This document shows, one piece after another, positions 63,046-64,000 of a DNA stretch of 64,000 bases (position 1 is the stretch's first letter; each line of letters begins with the position of its first letter). The position numbers and the translations under genes were made by a program. This DNA is from RGIG1995 sp045658315 (GTDB taxonomy: Bacteria > Bacillota > Clostridia > Oscillospirales > CAG-272): assembly GCA_045658315.1 (NCBI GenBank), contig JAZOUV010000023.1, forward strand, positions 1 to 64,000, written 5' to 3'. The notes beneath the pieces were generated by a model that saw only the letters and a list, made by a program, of their open reading frames with translations, was not told the origin of the DNA and did not search any database.

Positions 63046-63957
63046 ATGAGAAAAATACATATTCTTAACCCTGCGGCAGGAATGTTGAAGGCACACTTGT
63101 ATATACCCGAAACTGTTGAGGTGTATGAGACAACGGGTCCTCACGATATGGAGCGTTTTATAACCGAGACATTAAGAAATGACACCGAAGTGCATTTTAC
63201 GGTGTATGGTGGAGATGGAACTGTCAGTGAGGCTGTTAATGGAATAATGGCGGCGGGAGAAGAGGCGGCAAAGAAGTGTTTTCTTTCTGTCGTTCCTAAA
63301 GGCTCGGGGAATGATTTTGTACGCAACTTTTCCAAGACGGAAAAGTATATGGGCAAAGTTGACGTACTTAAGATAAACGATAGATACGGAATAAATTCAG
63401 TTAATATAGGCTTTGACTGCGATGTTGTTGTAGAGACCGATAAGGTTAAGAAGAACTTTTTGACGTCGGGCAGTTTTGGCTACATAGTAGGTGTTATTAA
63501 GGTTCTCTCGGGAGAAATGGGAAAGGACTTTGAAATAGAGCTTACGAAGAAAGACGGAGAAAAGATTGAATTTAAGGGTAAATATCTTATGACTTGTCTC
63601 GGTAACGGGAAGTACTGCGGAGGCGGATTCAAATTTGCACCTGCTGCTGTTTTGAATGACGGTTACTTTGACGCTATGGTTATAAATAATATGAGAAAGA
63701 CGACGTTTTTGAAGCTTGTCGGAGACTACAGATTAGGCAAACACGTAAACGAAGCTACTTGCGAAGTTAAAGACAAATATAAAGAACTGCTGACATATTT
63801 TCAGTGTACGAGAATGACAGTGAAAAATATCAGCAGATACGGTATAGACGGCGAAGTTATTTATGGAGATACGGTAGATATATCTATCGTACCCAAGGCG
63901 ATAAACGTTAAGATGCCCGCTTTAGATTTAACTAAGCTCAGCAACATGAAGAAATAA
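63046..63957 (+). CDS. Diacylglycerol kinase-family lipid kinase
   Basis: 303 residues: HILNPAAG, FTVYGGDGTVSEAVNGIM and VVPKGSGNDFVRNF give the DAGK catalytic domain, and NSVNIGFDCDVVVETD and ICLGNGKYCGGGFKFAPA-like blocks the C-domain. It phosphorylates a lipid such as diacylglycerol, or a related sphingoid or undecaprenol substrate. AGAGG precedes the ATG. Confidence 0.85.
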   Translation: MRKIHILNPAAGMLKAHLYIPETVEVYETTGPHDMERFITETLRNDTEVHFTVYGGDGTVSEAVNGIMAAGEEAAKKCFLSVVPKGSGNDFVRNFSKTEKYMGKVDVLKINDRYGINSVNIGFDCDVVVETDKVKKNFLTSGSFGYIVGVIKVLSGEMGKDFEIELTKKDGEKIEFKGKYLMTCLGNGKYCGGGFKFAPAAVLNDGYFDAMVINNMRKTTFLKLVGDYRLGKHVNEATCEVKDKYKELLTYFQCTRMTVKNISRYGIDGEVIYGDTVDISIVPKAINVKMPALDLTKLSNMKK

Positions 63958-64000
63958 AGTTATCGAAAATAAGCTTTGCATGAATATTGGTCGAATACAT

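Overview
The window reads as a chromosomal segment of an anaerobic, low-to-mid GC member of the Clostridia (Bacillota), most like gut or rumen Oscillospirales-type genomes. The evidence is an infC-rpmI-rplT operon with an L20-type leader, a T-box ahead of cysE-cysS, tandem LCP-family genes in the nadD-yqeK-rsfS cluster, strong TTGACA-17-TATAAT promoters with AGGAGG ribosome binding sites, and an oxidative half-TCA operon with a Re-type citrate synthase. Species cannot be fixed by eye.

Layout. 1-475: 3' end of a SLOG-fold protein. 500-25.9 kb (all minus strand): a long housekeeping block containing an aminotransferase, YifB, S21, LeuRS, RsfS, two LCP proteins, YqeK, NadD, YhbY, RdgB, FtsY, SMC, a radical SAM protein, RNase III, PlsX, TrmFO, TopA, DprA, a SpoU methylase, L20, L35 and IF-3. 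26-28.7 kb (plus): two membrane-anchored envelope proteins and a nitroreductase. 28.8-33.2 kb (minus): purE-F-N-H, preceded by a promoter, a 39-codon cysteine-rich ORF and a hairpin terminator. 33.3-34.1 kb: a divergent SLOG/XRE pair. 34.1-38.1 kb (plus): cysteine T-box, cysE, cysS and a lipoprotein. 38.2-41.1 kb: rpsO and pnp with a long hairpin between them. 41.3-46.9 kb: a large secreted protein, then a DUF1538 membrane protein with a tandem PII-like protein. 47-52 kb: repeats, a long structured leader and potABCD. 52.1-52.9 kb: an SDR. 53.1-53.9 kb: tRNA-Ser followed by a hairpin-rich non-coding island. 54-59.1 kb (minus): citrate synthase, GntR regulator, aconitase, isocitrate dehydrogenase. 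59.2-64 kb (plus): MgtE, a TIM-barrel protein, TrmO and a lipid kinase.

How it works together. The left third is translation, RNA modification, DNA topology, segregation and cell-envelope assembly. The pur genes are the IMP branch. The T-box ties serine acetyltransferase and cysteinyl-tRNA synthetase to charged tRNA-Cys. The citrate operon makes 2-oxoglutarate for glutamate in an organism that probably lacks a full TCA cycle.

Most worth a second look: (a) the roughly 390-nt leader of potABCD, which has mutually exclusive pairings overlapping the Shine-Dalgarno sequence; (b) the array of seven tiny hairpins with constant 7-nt linkers at 53.59-53.76 kb, just downstream of a tRNA-Ser whose last 20 nt are duplicated; (c) the cysteine-rich ORF and terminator in front of purE; (d) the DUF1538/tandem-PII pair. 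All pairing and promoter calls were made by eye; no folding or database search was run.
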